Notes: generated by a model not told the origin, from the letters alone. DNA of 8,650 nucleotides from Paracoccaceae bacterium (GCA_023260935.1 JALQTL010000462.1:1-8650); one strand, 5' to 3'. Positions 1 to 6,179 are shown, numbered from the stretch's first letter. Made by a program: numbers and translations.

Positions 1-770
1 CGACGGTCACCAAACTGGGTGAGGATGAGTATTGGGTGGTCAGTTCGGGCATGGCCGAAGTGGTGGGCGGGGTCTGGGATCCCGTCTCGCCAGACCACTG
101 GTTCGGCACCGACGCCATCGGCCGCGACATGCTGACCCGCATGATCTATGGCGGACAGACCACGATCTTTGTCGCATCTGCTGCCACGATCCTGTCTTTT
201 GTCACCGGGTCGGTCCTTGGCTTTACGGCCGCGGTAACGGGCGGCTGGGTCGATCAGGTGATGAGCCGCCTTGTCGATCTGATGATGTCGATACCGTCGC
301 TGATCCTTGCGCTGGTGATCCTGTCGGTCATGCCAGTGACGATTCTGGTGCTGATCCTTGTGATCGGGCTTCTGGATGCAACACGGGTCTTCCGCCTGTC
401 GCGCGCCGTGGCCGCCGATATCGTGGTGATGGATTATGTCGAGGCCGCGCGCCTGCGTGGCGAAGGCTGGGGATGGATCATCTTCCGCGAGATCCTGCCC
501 AATGCCCTGTCGCCGCTGGTGGCAGAACTGGGCCTGCGCTTCATCTTTGCGGTGTTGTTCATCTCGACCCTGTCCTTCCTTGGCCTTGGCGTGCAGCCGC
601 CGCTGGCCGACTGGGGCGGGATCGTGAAGGAGAACTCGGCCGGGCTGGTCTATGGCATCCCGGCGGCGCTGATCCCGGCCTTTGCCATCGCGGCACTGGC
701 GATTTCGGTGAACCTTGTCGCCGACTGGGTGCTGGGCCGCACCACCAGCCTGAAGGGGGGCAGGGGATGA
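1..770 (+). CDS. ABC transporter permease, DppC/OppC type (5' end outside window)
   Basis: Inner-membrane permease subunit of an oligopeptide-type ABC importer. The frame is open from base 3 to the TGA at 768-770, so the true start lies left of the window. The internal GTG at 36 is not a credible start because coding continues upstream of it. The visible 255 residues begin just before the family's GTD-x-x-GRD motif (residues 35-41 of the visible part), so roughly the first 45-50 residues and the first membrane helix are missing. Five further hydrophobic segments follow. The cytoplasmic EAA loop that docks on the ATPase starts at base 441 (EAARLRGEGW...LPNAL), followed by the FLGLGVQPP...WG segment typical of DppC proteins. 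The fused ATPase gene follows after 105 bases, and a substrate-binding protein and a DppB-type partner are expected upstream. Family assignment is firm; the substrate cannot be read from the sequence. Confidence 0.93.
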   Translation, partial: TVTKLGEDEYWVVSSGMAEVVGGVWDPVSPDHWFGTDAIGRDMLTRMIYGGQTTIFVASAATILSFVTGSVLGFTAAVTGGWVDQVMSRLVDLMMSIPSLILALVILSVMPVTILVLILVIGLLDATRVFRLSRAVAADIVVMDYVEAARLRGEGWGWIIFREILPNALSPLVAELGLRFIFAVLFISTLSFLGLGVQPPLADWGGIVKENSAGLVYGIPAALIPAFAIAALAISVNLVADWVLGRTTSLKGGRG

Positions 771-801
771 CCCCGCACCCTTTTGCCTGTGCCGGAAGCG
801 G

Positions 802-859
802 CCGGGGGGACTTCACGTCCCCCCGGACCCCCCTGTGGGATATTTATGAACAGATGAAG
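802..859 (+). repeat. Intergenic hairpin-plus-core element, copy A
   Basis: A perfect 10-bp stem (802-811 with 817-826, loop TTCAC) is followed by a 23-base core at 837-859, beginning GGGATATTTATG and ending GATGAAG. The core matches copy B (minus strand, 2512-2534) at 21 of 23 positions and copy C at 14 of 23. Here the element lies between permease and ATPase genes of one operon, and the core ends four bases before the ATPase ribosome binding site. There is no T-run after the stem, so it does not look like a classical intrinsic terminator. It may act as an mRNA processing or stability element that lets permease and ATPase be made in different amounts. That role is inference. Confidence 0.7.
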
Positions 860-875
860 GGTGGGAGGCCTTGCG

Positions 876-2510
876 ATGGCTGAGGCGCTGCTGAACATCA
901 CCGATCTGAGGATCGAGGCGACCTCTTATCCGCCGGGAGAGCCGCCGAAAGAGGTGGTGCTGGTGGACGGCGTGTCGCTGTCGCTGGAAAAGGGCAAGGT
1001 GCTGGGGCTGATCGGTGAATCCGGGGCCGGCAAATCGACGATCGGCCTGTCGTCCATGGCCTATGGCCGGGGCGGGGTGCGGCTGACCGGGGGGGTGATT
1101 TCCCTGAACGGGCGCGATATCCGCATGGCCAGCCCGGCGGGGCTGCGGGCGCTGCGCGGGCGCGAGGTGACCTATGTTGCGCAATCGGCGGCGGCAGCCT
1201 TCAACCCGGCGATCAAGCTGATGGATCAGGTGATCGAGGCCAGCCTTTCGCATGGCGTGATGGGCAGGGACGAGGCGGAAAAGCGCGCGGTCAGCCTCTT
1301 TGCCAAGCTGGGCCTTCCGCATCCCGAAAGCTTTGGCAACCGCTATCCGCATCAGGTTTCGGGCGGGCAGTTGCAGCGGGCGATGACGGCCATGGCGCTG
1401 TGCCCGAAGCCCGATCTGGTGATCTTTGACGAACCCACGACGGCGCTGGACGTGACGACCCAGATCGAAGTGCTGGCCGCGATCAAGGAGGCGATCCATG
1501 ATACCGGCGTGGCCGCTCTTTACATCACGCATGATCTGGCCGTGGTGGCGCAGCTGGCCGATGACATTCTGGTGCTGCGCCACGGCAAACGGGTGGAATA
1601 CGGCAGCACCCGCCAGATCATCACCGCCCCGCAGGAAGCCTATACTCAGGCTCTCGTTTCGGTCCGGTCCATCGACCATCCCGAAAAGCCCGACGCGCCG
1701 GCGGTGCTTTCGGTCAAGGGCGTGACCGCGCGCTATCGGGGCACCAATTTCGACGTGCTGAAGAACGTCAGCCTTGATCTGCCGGCGGGCCAGACCCTTG
1801 CCGTAGTGGGGGAAAGCGGGTCAGGCAAATCCACGCTGGCCCGGGCGATCACCGGGCTTTTGCCGCCCTCGCAGGGGCGCATCAACTTTGCCGGGCGCGA
1901 CCTGACGCGGGAACAGCGCGCCCGCAGCCGCGATGACCTGCGCGAAATCCAGATGATCTATCAGATGGCCGATACGGCCATGAACCCGCGCCAGACGGTT
2001 GGCACCATCGTCGGGCGCCCTCTGGAGTTCTACTTCGGCCTGAAGGGCGAGGCCAAACGCAAGCGCATTCAGGATCTGCTGGACCAGATCGAAATGGGCA
2101 AGGGGTTCATCGACCGCTATCCGGCGGAACTTTCGGGGGGGCAGAAGCAGCGCGTCTGCATCGCCCGGGCACTGGCGGCCAAACCCAAGCTCATCATCTG
2201 CGACGAGGTGACCTCGGCGCTTGATCCGCTGGTGGCCGACGGCATCCTGAAGCTCTTGCTTTCGCTTCAGGCGCAGGAAAACGTGGCCTATCTCTTCATC
2301 ACCCACGACCTTGCCACGGTGAAGGCCATCGCCGACCGGATCGCGGTGATGTATCGCGGAGAGGTGGTGCGCTATGGCACGAAATCCGATGTGCTGGCGC
2401 CGCCCTTCGACGATTATACCGATCTTCTGCTGTCGTCGGTGCCGGAACTGGAACTTGGCTGGCTGGAAACGGTGCTGAAGCATCGCAAGATGGAAGCCGC
2501 AGGAAACTGA
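876..2510 (+). CDS. Fused double ABC ATPase of an oligopeptide-type importer (DppD-DppF fusion)
   Basis: Cytoplasmic energy-coupling subunit with both nucleotide-binding domains in one 544-residue chain, as in GsiA and YejF. The first domain has Walker A GESGAGKST (47-55), signature VSGGQLQR (161-168), Walker B ending FDEP (D185, E186) and the H-loop His219. The second has Walker A GESGSGKST (312-320), signature LSGGQKQR (419-426), Walker B ending CDEVTSALD (D443) and His477. Both sites look intact. DEV in place of the more usual DEP in the second domain is a mild variant. I chose the ATG at 876 because GGGAGG (863-868) lies seven bases before it; an in-frame GTG at 861 would add five residues and has no such site. 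It should pair with the permease just upstream and its unseen partner. The substrate is unknown; peptides, glycosides or phosphoesters are all possible for this family. Confidence 0.95.
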   Translation: MAEALLNITDLRIEATSYPPGEPPKEVVLVDGVSLSLEKGKVLGLIGESGAGKSTIGLSSMAYGRGGVRLTGGVISLNGRDIRMASPAGLRALRGREVTYVAQSAAAAFNPAIKLMDQVIEASLSHGVMGRDEAEKRAVSLFAKLGLPHPESFGNRYPHQVSGGQLQRAMTAMALCPKPDLVIFDEPTTALDVTTQIEVLAAIKEAIHDTGVAALYITHDLAVVAQLADDILVLRHGKRVEYGSTRQIITAPQEAYTQALVSVRSIDHPEKPDAPAVLSVKGVTARYRGTNFDVLKNVSLDLPAGQTLAVVGESGSGKSTLARAITGLLPPSQGRINFAGRDLTREQRARSRDDLREIQMIYQMADTAMNPRQTVGTIVGRPLEFYFGLKGEAKRKRIQDLLDQIEMGKGFIDRYPAELSGGQKQRVCIARALAAKPKLIICDEVTSALDPLVADGILKLLLSLQAQENVAYLFITHDLATVKAIADRIAVMYRGEVVRYGTKSDVLAPPFDDYTDLLLSSVPELELGWLETVLKHRKMEAAGN

Positions 2511-2511
2511 T

Positions 2512-2564
2512 CTTCATCCGTTCTTAAATATCCCCGCCGGAAGCATCCGCCACGACCGGCGGGG
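2512..2564 (-). repeat. Intergenic hairpin-plus-core element, copy B
   Basis: Read on the minus strand, a perfect 9-bp stem (2532-2540 with 2556-2564, 15-base loop) is followed by the 23-base core at 2534-2512, which differs from copy A at only two positions. The core ends one base from the TGA (2508-2510) of the ATPase gene. In the plus-strand mRNA it therefore reads: stop codon, inverted core, then stem. It fills most of the 81-base gap before the phosphodiesterase gene. Possible roles are 3'-end protection of the importer mRNA or partial termination; neither is shown. Confidence 0.7.
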
Positions 2565-2591
2565 CGACCGGCCGGCCGTGGAGGGCCTGAC

Positions 2592-3428
2592 ATGGACCGC
2601 AAGCTTCTTCTGATCATCATCGATGGCGTGCCCTATCGCAACTGGCGGCGGCTGTTCGGAAATCTGGAAGGCTGGGTGCAGCAGGGGCAGGCCCGGGTCT
2701 GGCGCATGCGGTCGGTCCTGCCCTCGACCTCGGCCTCCTGTTATGCCTCGATCCATACCGGGGTGCCGCCGCAGGTGCATCGGGTCTGGGGGAATGAGGC
2801 GATCCGCAAGCTGGACCTGCCCGATATCTTTTCGCAATGCGCGGCGGCGGGAAAGCGCACCGGGGCCGTGACCCACAGCTTCTGGTCGGAGTTCTTTCAG
2901 CGTGCGCCCTTCGATCTGGTGCGTGACATCGAATATGACGAAGACGCCGGCCCGATCCACCATGGCCGGTTTCACACCATGACCGGCTATGGCAACATCA
3001 ACCAGATGACGCCGTCGGATGTGGATCTTTTCGCCACGCTGACCCGGCTGGCCGAGGTGAAGGGGATCGATTACGGCATCCTGCACACCTGCACGCTGGA
3101 CAGCATGGGGCACCGGTTCTTCCATGACTGCGAGGAAATGGACCATGCCTGCTATGTGATGGATGCGATGCTGGCGCCCTTTGTGCAGCGCTGGCGCGAC
3201 AGCGGCTATGAGGTGATCGTCACCGCCGATCATGGGCAGGATGAGCGCGGCCACCATGGCGGCACGGGCGAGTTGCAGCAGGATTTCGCCTTTTACTACT
3301 TCGGGGACAGCGCAATGCCGCCCGGGGATGTGGTGCTGGACCAGCTGGCGCTGGCGCCTTCGATCCTGACGCGGCTGGGCGTGCCGGTGCCCGCGACGAT
3401 GACGGCGGCGCCCTTCTTTTCCGCCTGA
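2592..3428 (+). CDS. Alkaline-phosphatase-superfamily phosphodiesterase/phosphatase (nucleotide pyrophosphatase-like)
   Basis: Two-metal hydrolase of the type I phosphodiesterase/nucleotide pyrophosphatase fold, 278 residues. Metal ligands are visible in the expected order: D11 in LIIIDG; the nucleophile region LPSTSASCYASIHTG, where S47 aligns with the catalytic Thr/Ser; D170 and H174 in LDSMGH; D213 and H214 in TADHG; and a final His at 221 or 222 in the HHGG that follows closely. It is shorter than the usual 380-450 residues of secreted family members. It has no signal peptide or membrane segment, so it should act in the cytoplasm. The start is the ATG at 2592, with GGAGGG six bases upstream. 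It lies 81 bases behind the importer ATPase in the same direction, so it is probably co-transcribed and may process what the importer brings in. Whether it cleaves a diester, monoester or phosphonate cannot be decided from the sequence. Confidence 0.88.
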   Translation: MDRKLLLIIIDGVPYRNWRRLFGNLEGWVQQGQARVWRMRSVLPSTSASCYASIHTGVPPQVHRVWGNEAIRKLDLPDIFSQCAAAGKRTGAVTHSFWSEFFQRAPFDLVRDIEYDEDAGPIHHGRFHTMTGYGNINQMTPSDVDLFATLTRLAEVKGIDYGILHTCTLDSMGHRFFHDCEEMDHACYVMDAMLAPFVQRWRDSGYEVIVTADHGQDERGHHGGTGELQQDFAFYYFGDSAMPPGDVVLDQLALAPSILTRLGVPVPATMTAAPFFSA

Positions 3429-3446
3429 GCTTGGGGCAAGCGGGGA

Positions 3447-3512
3447 AGGGGGCTCTGCCCCCTCTTGGCCTGACGGCCAATTCACCCCCGGAGTATTTTG
3501 GAAAGGTGCAAG
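3447..3512 (+). repeat. Intergenic hairpin-plus-core element, copy C, likely shared 3' end
   Basis: Two adjacent hairpins follow the phosphodiesterase stop: a 7-bp stem AGGGGGC/GCCCCCT with a 3-base loop (3447-3463) and a 6-bp stem TTGGCC/GGCCAA with a 4-base loop (3465-3480). A diverged 23-base core lies at 3490-3512 (begins GGAGTATTTTGG, ends CAAG), one base from the TAG of the converging aldolase-family gene (3514-3516). The core matches copy A at 14 of 23 positions. Sitting between two convergent genes, the hairpins could end transcription in both directions, although no T-run follows either stem. Confidence 0.65.
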
Positions 3513-3513
3513 C

Positions 3514-4260
3514 CTAATCGGCGTAATCGGGGCTTTCGCGATCGAGCAGGGCCTTGATTTCGTTCAGGTGGTCTTCAGCGAAACCGGGGTAGGCTTCCCA
3601 TTCGCGGGCGGTCTTTTCGGCGATGTCGTCGGGCAGGTGGCGCAGGGGGCGGCCGGTCTGAAGGGCCCGGATATAGGTTTCCGCGGCGCGTTCGAAATAA
3701 TAGAGTCGGTTGAAGGTTTCCGCGACCGTGCGGCCGATCACCAGAACGCCGTGATTGCCCATGATCAGGGTGGTGATCTTCGGGTCTGACAGCAGCTGGA
3801 CGCAGCGCGCGGCTTCGTTCTCGAAGGCCATGCCCCCATAGTGATCGTCTACGGCCACGCGGTTGTGGAACATCGCCGTGTTCTGGTCGATCGCCGGCAG
3901 GCGGCTGTCGGACAGGCTGGCCAGCACCGTGGCGTGGATCGAATGTACATGCATGGCGCAGCGGGCATGCGGGCAGGCGCGATGCAGGCTGCCGTGCAGG
4001 CCCCAGGCGGTGGGGTCGGGCGCATCGGGGCGGTCCATCGTGCCGGGATCGCGGGCATCGATCTCGATCAGGCTGGAGGCCGTGATCCGGCTGAAATGGC
4101 GGCCTCTGGGGTTGATGAGAAAGCGCGAGCCTTCGGGGTTCACGGCAAGGCTGAAGTGGTTTGCCACCGCTTCATGCATGTTCAGCCGCGCGGTCCATCG
4201 GAAGGCGGCGGCCATCTCGGTGCGTTCGGGCCAGTGGGCAAGGTTCGCATGGTCTTTCAT
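3514..4260 (-). CDS. Class II aldolase/adducin-family protein lacking the catalytic acid
   Basis: Soluble protein of 248 residues with the class II aldolase/adducin fold. It shows the N-terminal NHFS motif (34-37), the metal-binding pair H104 and H106 in MHVHS, and the third metal ligand H170 in GNHGV, so a Zn or similar divalent ion is probably bound. Aligned by eye to fuculose-1-phosphate aldolase, the catalytic Glu of the SSEW motif falls on A85 (PTAWGLHG). This places it with the NPAG-type adducin-like branch rather than with proven sugar-phosphate aldolases. The start is the ATG at 4260 with GGAG seven bases upstream. That ATG overlaps the stop codon of the esterase gene (ATGA), so the two are translationally coupled. 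The reaction is unknown; decarboxylation, epimerisation or aldol cleavage of a hydroxy acid are possible but unsupported here. The family call is secure, the function is not. Confidence 0.9.
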   Translation of the reverse strand: MKDHANLAHWPERTEMAAAFRWTARLNMHEAVANHFSLAVNPEGSRFLINPRGRHFSRITASSLIEIDARDPGTMDRPDAPDPTAWGLHGSLHRACPHARCAMHVHSIHATVLASLSDSRLPAIDQNTAMFHNRVAVDDHYGGMAFENEAARCVQLLSDPKITTLIMGNHGVLVIGRTVAETFNRLYYFERAAETYIRALQTGRPLRHLPDDIAEKTAREWEAYPGFAEDHLNEIKALLDRESPDYAD

Positions 4261-5180
4261 GGCGCATCTCCGAAGGGCCAGTCGCCCTTTGCGAAGGCGG
4301 CAAGCGTGTCAATGATCCGGTCAAAGCTGGCCGCCGCACGCGGCACGGTGCTGCGGGCACGCAAATAGCCATGGACCAGCCCCGTTTCGGTGATGGCATG
4401 GGCCCGTCCCCCCGCCGCGCGCAGGGCTGCGGCATAGGCTGGCGCGTCATCTGCCAGCGGGTCGCATTGGGCGGCGATGGCAAGGGTTGGCGGCAGGCCG
4501 GTGAAATCGCCTGCGTCCAGCGGGCTGGCGGTCGGGTCCGGCGGGTCGGGTGGGGGGCCGCCATGGCGGATGCCGGCGTAGAAATCCACATCGGCCGCGG
4601 TCAGCATTGGCGCATGGGCATGGGTCAGGTGACTACCCCGCCCGCGCGGCCCGCCAAGGCCGGGATATATCAGCACCTGGCCCAGCACCCGGCCATCGCC
4701 ACGCAGCGCATGGGCAAGGGCCGCGGCCAGATTGCCCCCTGCGCTGTCGCCGGCCAGAAGCAGCGGGCCGGCAAGGGCGCGGGCCACGGCAAGACAATCG
4801 TCATAGGCGGCGGGGTGGGGGTGTTCCGGGCACAGGCGGTAATCGACGGCCACCACCTTCAGCCCGGTTCTGGCGCGGATTTCAGCGCAGACATCATCAT
4901 GGCTGTCGAGCCCGCCGACAACGAAGCCGCCGCCGTGCAGATAGATCACCGTCGGGCCGGCGCCGGGATAGATCCGGCAGGGCACGCCGGCAATGCTCTG
5001 GTCTTGCGCGGTCACGCCGGGCGGGTAGCCACGGTGAAAGGCCCGGCACATCCGGTCATAGATGCGGCGTTGGTCGGCGATGCCAAGGCTGGCCGTATCG
5101 GGCGGGTAATGGCTTTCTGTCTGCCGGATGAAGGCCCAGGTCGGGGCATCGATAAGGCTTTGGTAATCGGGCTCTGCCAT
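4257..5180 (-). CDS. Alpha/beta hydrolase, hormone-sensitive-lipase (GDSAG) type esterase
   Basis: Probable carboxylesterase of 307 residues. The oxyanion-hole motif HGGGF is at 82-86, the nucleophile elbow GDSAGG at 144-149 (Ser146), the acid at D240 in CDPLADD and the base at H270 in LVHGYL. These complete the catalytic triad of the bacterial hormone-sensitive-lipase family at about the normal length. No signal peptide is present, so it is cytoplasmic and likely acts on short-chain or small-molecule esters. The frame is open back to 5312, but I chose the ATG at 5180 because AAGGGGGAACG lies directly before it and the added 44 residues (proline- and arginine-rich) do not resemble the family. 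It is the first gene of a coupled pair with the aldolase-family gene, suggesting that ester cleavage supplies that protein's substrate (inference). Confidence 0.93.
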   Translation of the reverse strand: MAEPDYQSLIDAPTWAFIRQTESHYPPDTASLGIADQRRIYDRMCRAFHRGYPPGVTAQDQSIAGVPCRIYPGAGPTVIYLHGGGFVVGGLDSHDDVCAEIRARTGLKVVAVDYRLCPEHPHPAAYDDCLAVARALAGPLLLAGDSAGGNLAAALAHALRGDGRVLGQVLIYPGLGGPRGRGSHLTHAHAPMLTAADVDFYAGIRHGGPPPDPPDPTASPLDAGDFTGLPPTLAIAAQCDPLADDAPAYAAALRAAGGRAHAITETGLVHGYLRARSTVPRAAASFDRIIDTLAAFAKGDWPFGDAP

Positions 5181-5216
5181 CGTTCCCCCTTGCGGTATCA
5201 CCCTATGGTTTCCCGG

Positions 5217-5235
5217 GGGCAGAGTGGCCCTGCCC
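5217..5235. other. Small hairpin in the divergent gap before the esterase and receiver genes
   Basis: A perfect 6-bp inverted repeat (GGGCAG/CTGCCC, 7-base loop) lies in the 130-base gap between the divergently read esterase and receiver-like genes. I could not find a convincing -35/-10 pair for either gene in this gap. The hairpin may be part of a leader or an operator, or may be chance in GC-rich DNA. Confidence 0.25.
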
Positions 5236-5268
5236 GGCCCACAAGACAAGAGGCATCGCCGGGGCGCC

Positions 5269-5290
5269 TCATGGGGCGCATCATGGGGCG
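5269..5290 (+). repeat. Short tandem repeat, two units with a 12-base period
   Basis: TCATGGGGCG occurs at 5269-5278 and again at 5281-5290, separated by CA, giving a 12-base period. It lies upstream of the chosen start of the receiver-like gene. If translation began at the in-frame ATG at 5224 instead, the repeat would encode ASWG twice, unlike any receiver domain, which argues that the repeat is non-coding. Confidence 0.5.
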
Positions 5291-5310
5291 GCCAGCACGG
5301 CGGGGGCATC

Positions 5311-5787
5311 ATGCGGGCAGAGCGTTTCTGGCACTGGGGCGGGGCAGGTCAGCCGGGGTGGTGCTTTCGGGCGCTTCTGGCCGCGGCCGAAGGGCAGGGT
5401 GCGGCCTTGCACAAGCGGCTGCTGGCCCTTGGCGCCGAGGTGGAGGTGCATGACCAGCTTTACGATGCGGTTGCCGCCCTGGCAGATGACCCGCGCGCGG
5501 CGCATGTTCTGATTGTCGATTGCGACGGTTTTGGCGGGGTGGAGGGCGCGCTCAGGATCATCCGGCGGGCTCAGGACACAGAGCCTGGGGTGCCGGTGAT
5601 CCTGATCACGCAAGACCGTGCAGAGCAGGCCATCCAGCCGTGCCGGCAGGGGCCTGTCGTGCTGCCTGCGCCGGTGACGCCGGTGGCGCTTTGCCATGCG
5701 CTGGATCAGGTGCTTGAGCACCCGGCGGCGCGCCGGCAGGCGATTTTCCAGCGCCCAAGCCCGCTTCGGCCCGTGCCACGGAAATGA
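5311..5787 (+). CDS. Degenerate response-regulator receiver (REC)-like protein
   Basis: A 158-residue stand-alone protein with the layout of a CheY-like receiver domain and no output domain. The strand with the phospho-acceptor region is VLIVDCD (66-72), with D70 or D72 as the only candidates. The strand carrying the conserved Thr is PVILITQD (T100). The usual Lys of the KP motif is replaced by Ala in LPAPVTP (A120). The acidic pair at the end of the first strand is not evident, because the N-terminus (GWCFRALLAAAEG) does not match it. Phosphorylation is therefore doubtful, and it may be a pseudo-receiver that binds a partner. I chose the ATG at 5311, preceded by only a weak GGGGG; an in-frame ATG at 5224 would add 29 residues of low-complexity sequence. 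The next gene, a cold-shock gene, converges on it, so no operon partner is visible. Confidence 0.65.
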   Translation: MRAERFWHWGGAGQPGWCFRALLAAAEGQGAALHKRLLALGAEVEVHDQLYDAVAALADDPRAAHVLIVDCDGFGGVEGALRIIRRAQDTEPGVPVILITQDRAEQAIQPCRQGPVVLPAPVTPVALCHALDQVLEHPAARRQAIFQRPSPLRPVPRK

Positions 5788-5788
5788 A

Positions 5789-5819
5789 CAAGGGGCGCCC
5801 GGTGACGGGGCGCCCCTTG
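5789..5819. terminator. Hairpin terminator between convergent receiver-like and cold-shock genes
   Basis: A perfect 12-bp stem (5789-5800 with 5808-5819, loop GGTGACG) starts two bases after the TGA of the receiver-like gene and lies 51 bases beyond the cold-shock gene's stop. Read on the minus strand it is followed by TTCATTTCC, a weak T-rich tail. The plus-strand side has no T-run. It probably serves both genes, better for the cold-shock gene. Confidence 0.7.
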
Positions 5820-5870
5820 AAGAATTCGGTCCTTTGGCCCGGCCATCCAGCCCGGCCCGTCGGCGCCAGT

Positions 5871-6077
5871 TCAGGCGAGCGACAGGTTGGTTGCCGATTC
5901 ACGGCCGTCACGGCCGGCTTCGATGTCGAAGGTGACGGCTTGGCCGTCTTTCAGTCCACGCAGGCCAGCACGTTCCAGTGCGGTGATGTGGACGAACACG
6001 TCCTTCTTGCCGCCTTCCGGGGCAATGAAGCCGTAACCCTTGGTTTCATTGAACCATTTCACGGTGCCCTTGGCCAT
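5871..6077 (-). CDS. cspA: Cold-shock domain protein, CspA family
   Basis: A 68-residue single cold-shock domain that binds single-stranded RNA and DNA and typically acts as an RNA chaperone. RNP1 is visible as KGYGFI and RNP2 as VFVHI, within the classic MAKGTVKWFNETKGYGFI start. Length is standard for the family. The ATG at 6077 is preceded by a near-perfect AAGGAGA (6087-6093) at nine bases. It is transcribed alone: the receiver-like gene converges from one side, and a terminator for the upstream operon lies behind its promoter. A leader of about 95 nt with a hairpin close to the ribosome binding site would fit post-transcriptional control, although the sequence alone does not say whether it is cold-induced or constitutive. 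Bacteria often carry several paralogues, so the symbol names the family only. Confidence 0.96.
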   Translation of the reverse strand: MAKGTVKWFNETKGYGFIAPEGGKKDVFVHITALERAGLRGLKDGQAVTFDIEAGRDGRESATNLSLA

Positions 6078-6100
6078 CTCGTGAAGTCTCCTTGTTATTT

Positions 6101-6123
6101 GCCGCCCGCGGAAGTGCGGCGGC
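6101..6123 (-). promoter_or_regulatory. Leader hairpin upstream of the cold-shock gene ribosome binding site
   Basis: GCCGCC and GGCGGC pair across an 11-base interval, and the stem extends by GC/GC with one bulged G. It ends seven bases before the AAGGAGA site on the minus strand. Such a leader stem could influence translation or mRNA stability. A role in temperature response is inference. Confidence 0.4.
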
Positions 6124-6179
6124 CCGGCGCAGTCAGCTGATGGTCGATTGCTGTGCCGAGGTTCGGAGACAGTGGTCGA

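Noticed and set aside
802..826. Classical intrinsic terminator after the permease
   Set aside because: The 10-bp stem is strong, but no T-run follows and the downstream ATPase belongs functionally to the same importer. I list it as part of the repeat element instead.
32..883. 283-residue plus-strand frame overlapping the permease
   Set aside because: It is shifted relative to the permease frame, which carries the GTD-GRD and EAA motifs and membrane helices. This frame is Arg/Gly/Cys-rich.
813..1679. 288-residue open frame on the minus strand across the ATPase gene
   Set aside because: It is antisense to a gene with complete Walker A, signature and Walker B motifs, and its translation is rich in His, Arg and Gln as expected of a GC-rich shadow frame, with no recognisable domain.
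2514..3485. 323-residue open frame on the minus strand across the phosphodiesterase gene
   Set aside because: Antisense shadow: the plus-strand frame holds all expected metal-binding motifs, while this translation has low-complexity Arg/His/Gly composition.
802..3512. CRISPR array or miniature transposon
   Set aside because: The three element copies are hundreds of bases apart, in mixed orientation, without regular spacers, flanking target duplications that I can see, or a transposase gene.
4161..5453. 430-residue open frame on the plus strand across the esterase gene
   Set aside because: It is longer than the real gene but antisense to a complete catalytic triad with oxyanion motif. Composition is typical of shadow coding in high-GC DNA.
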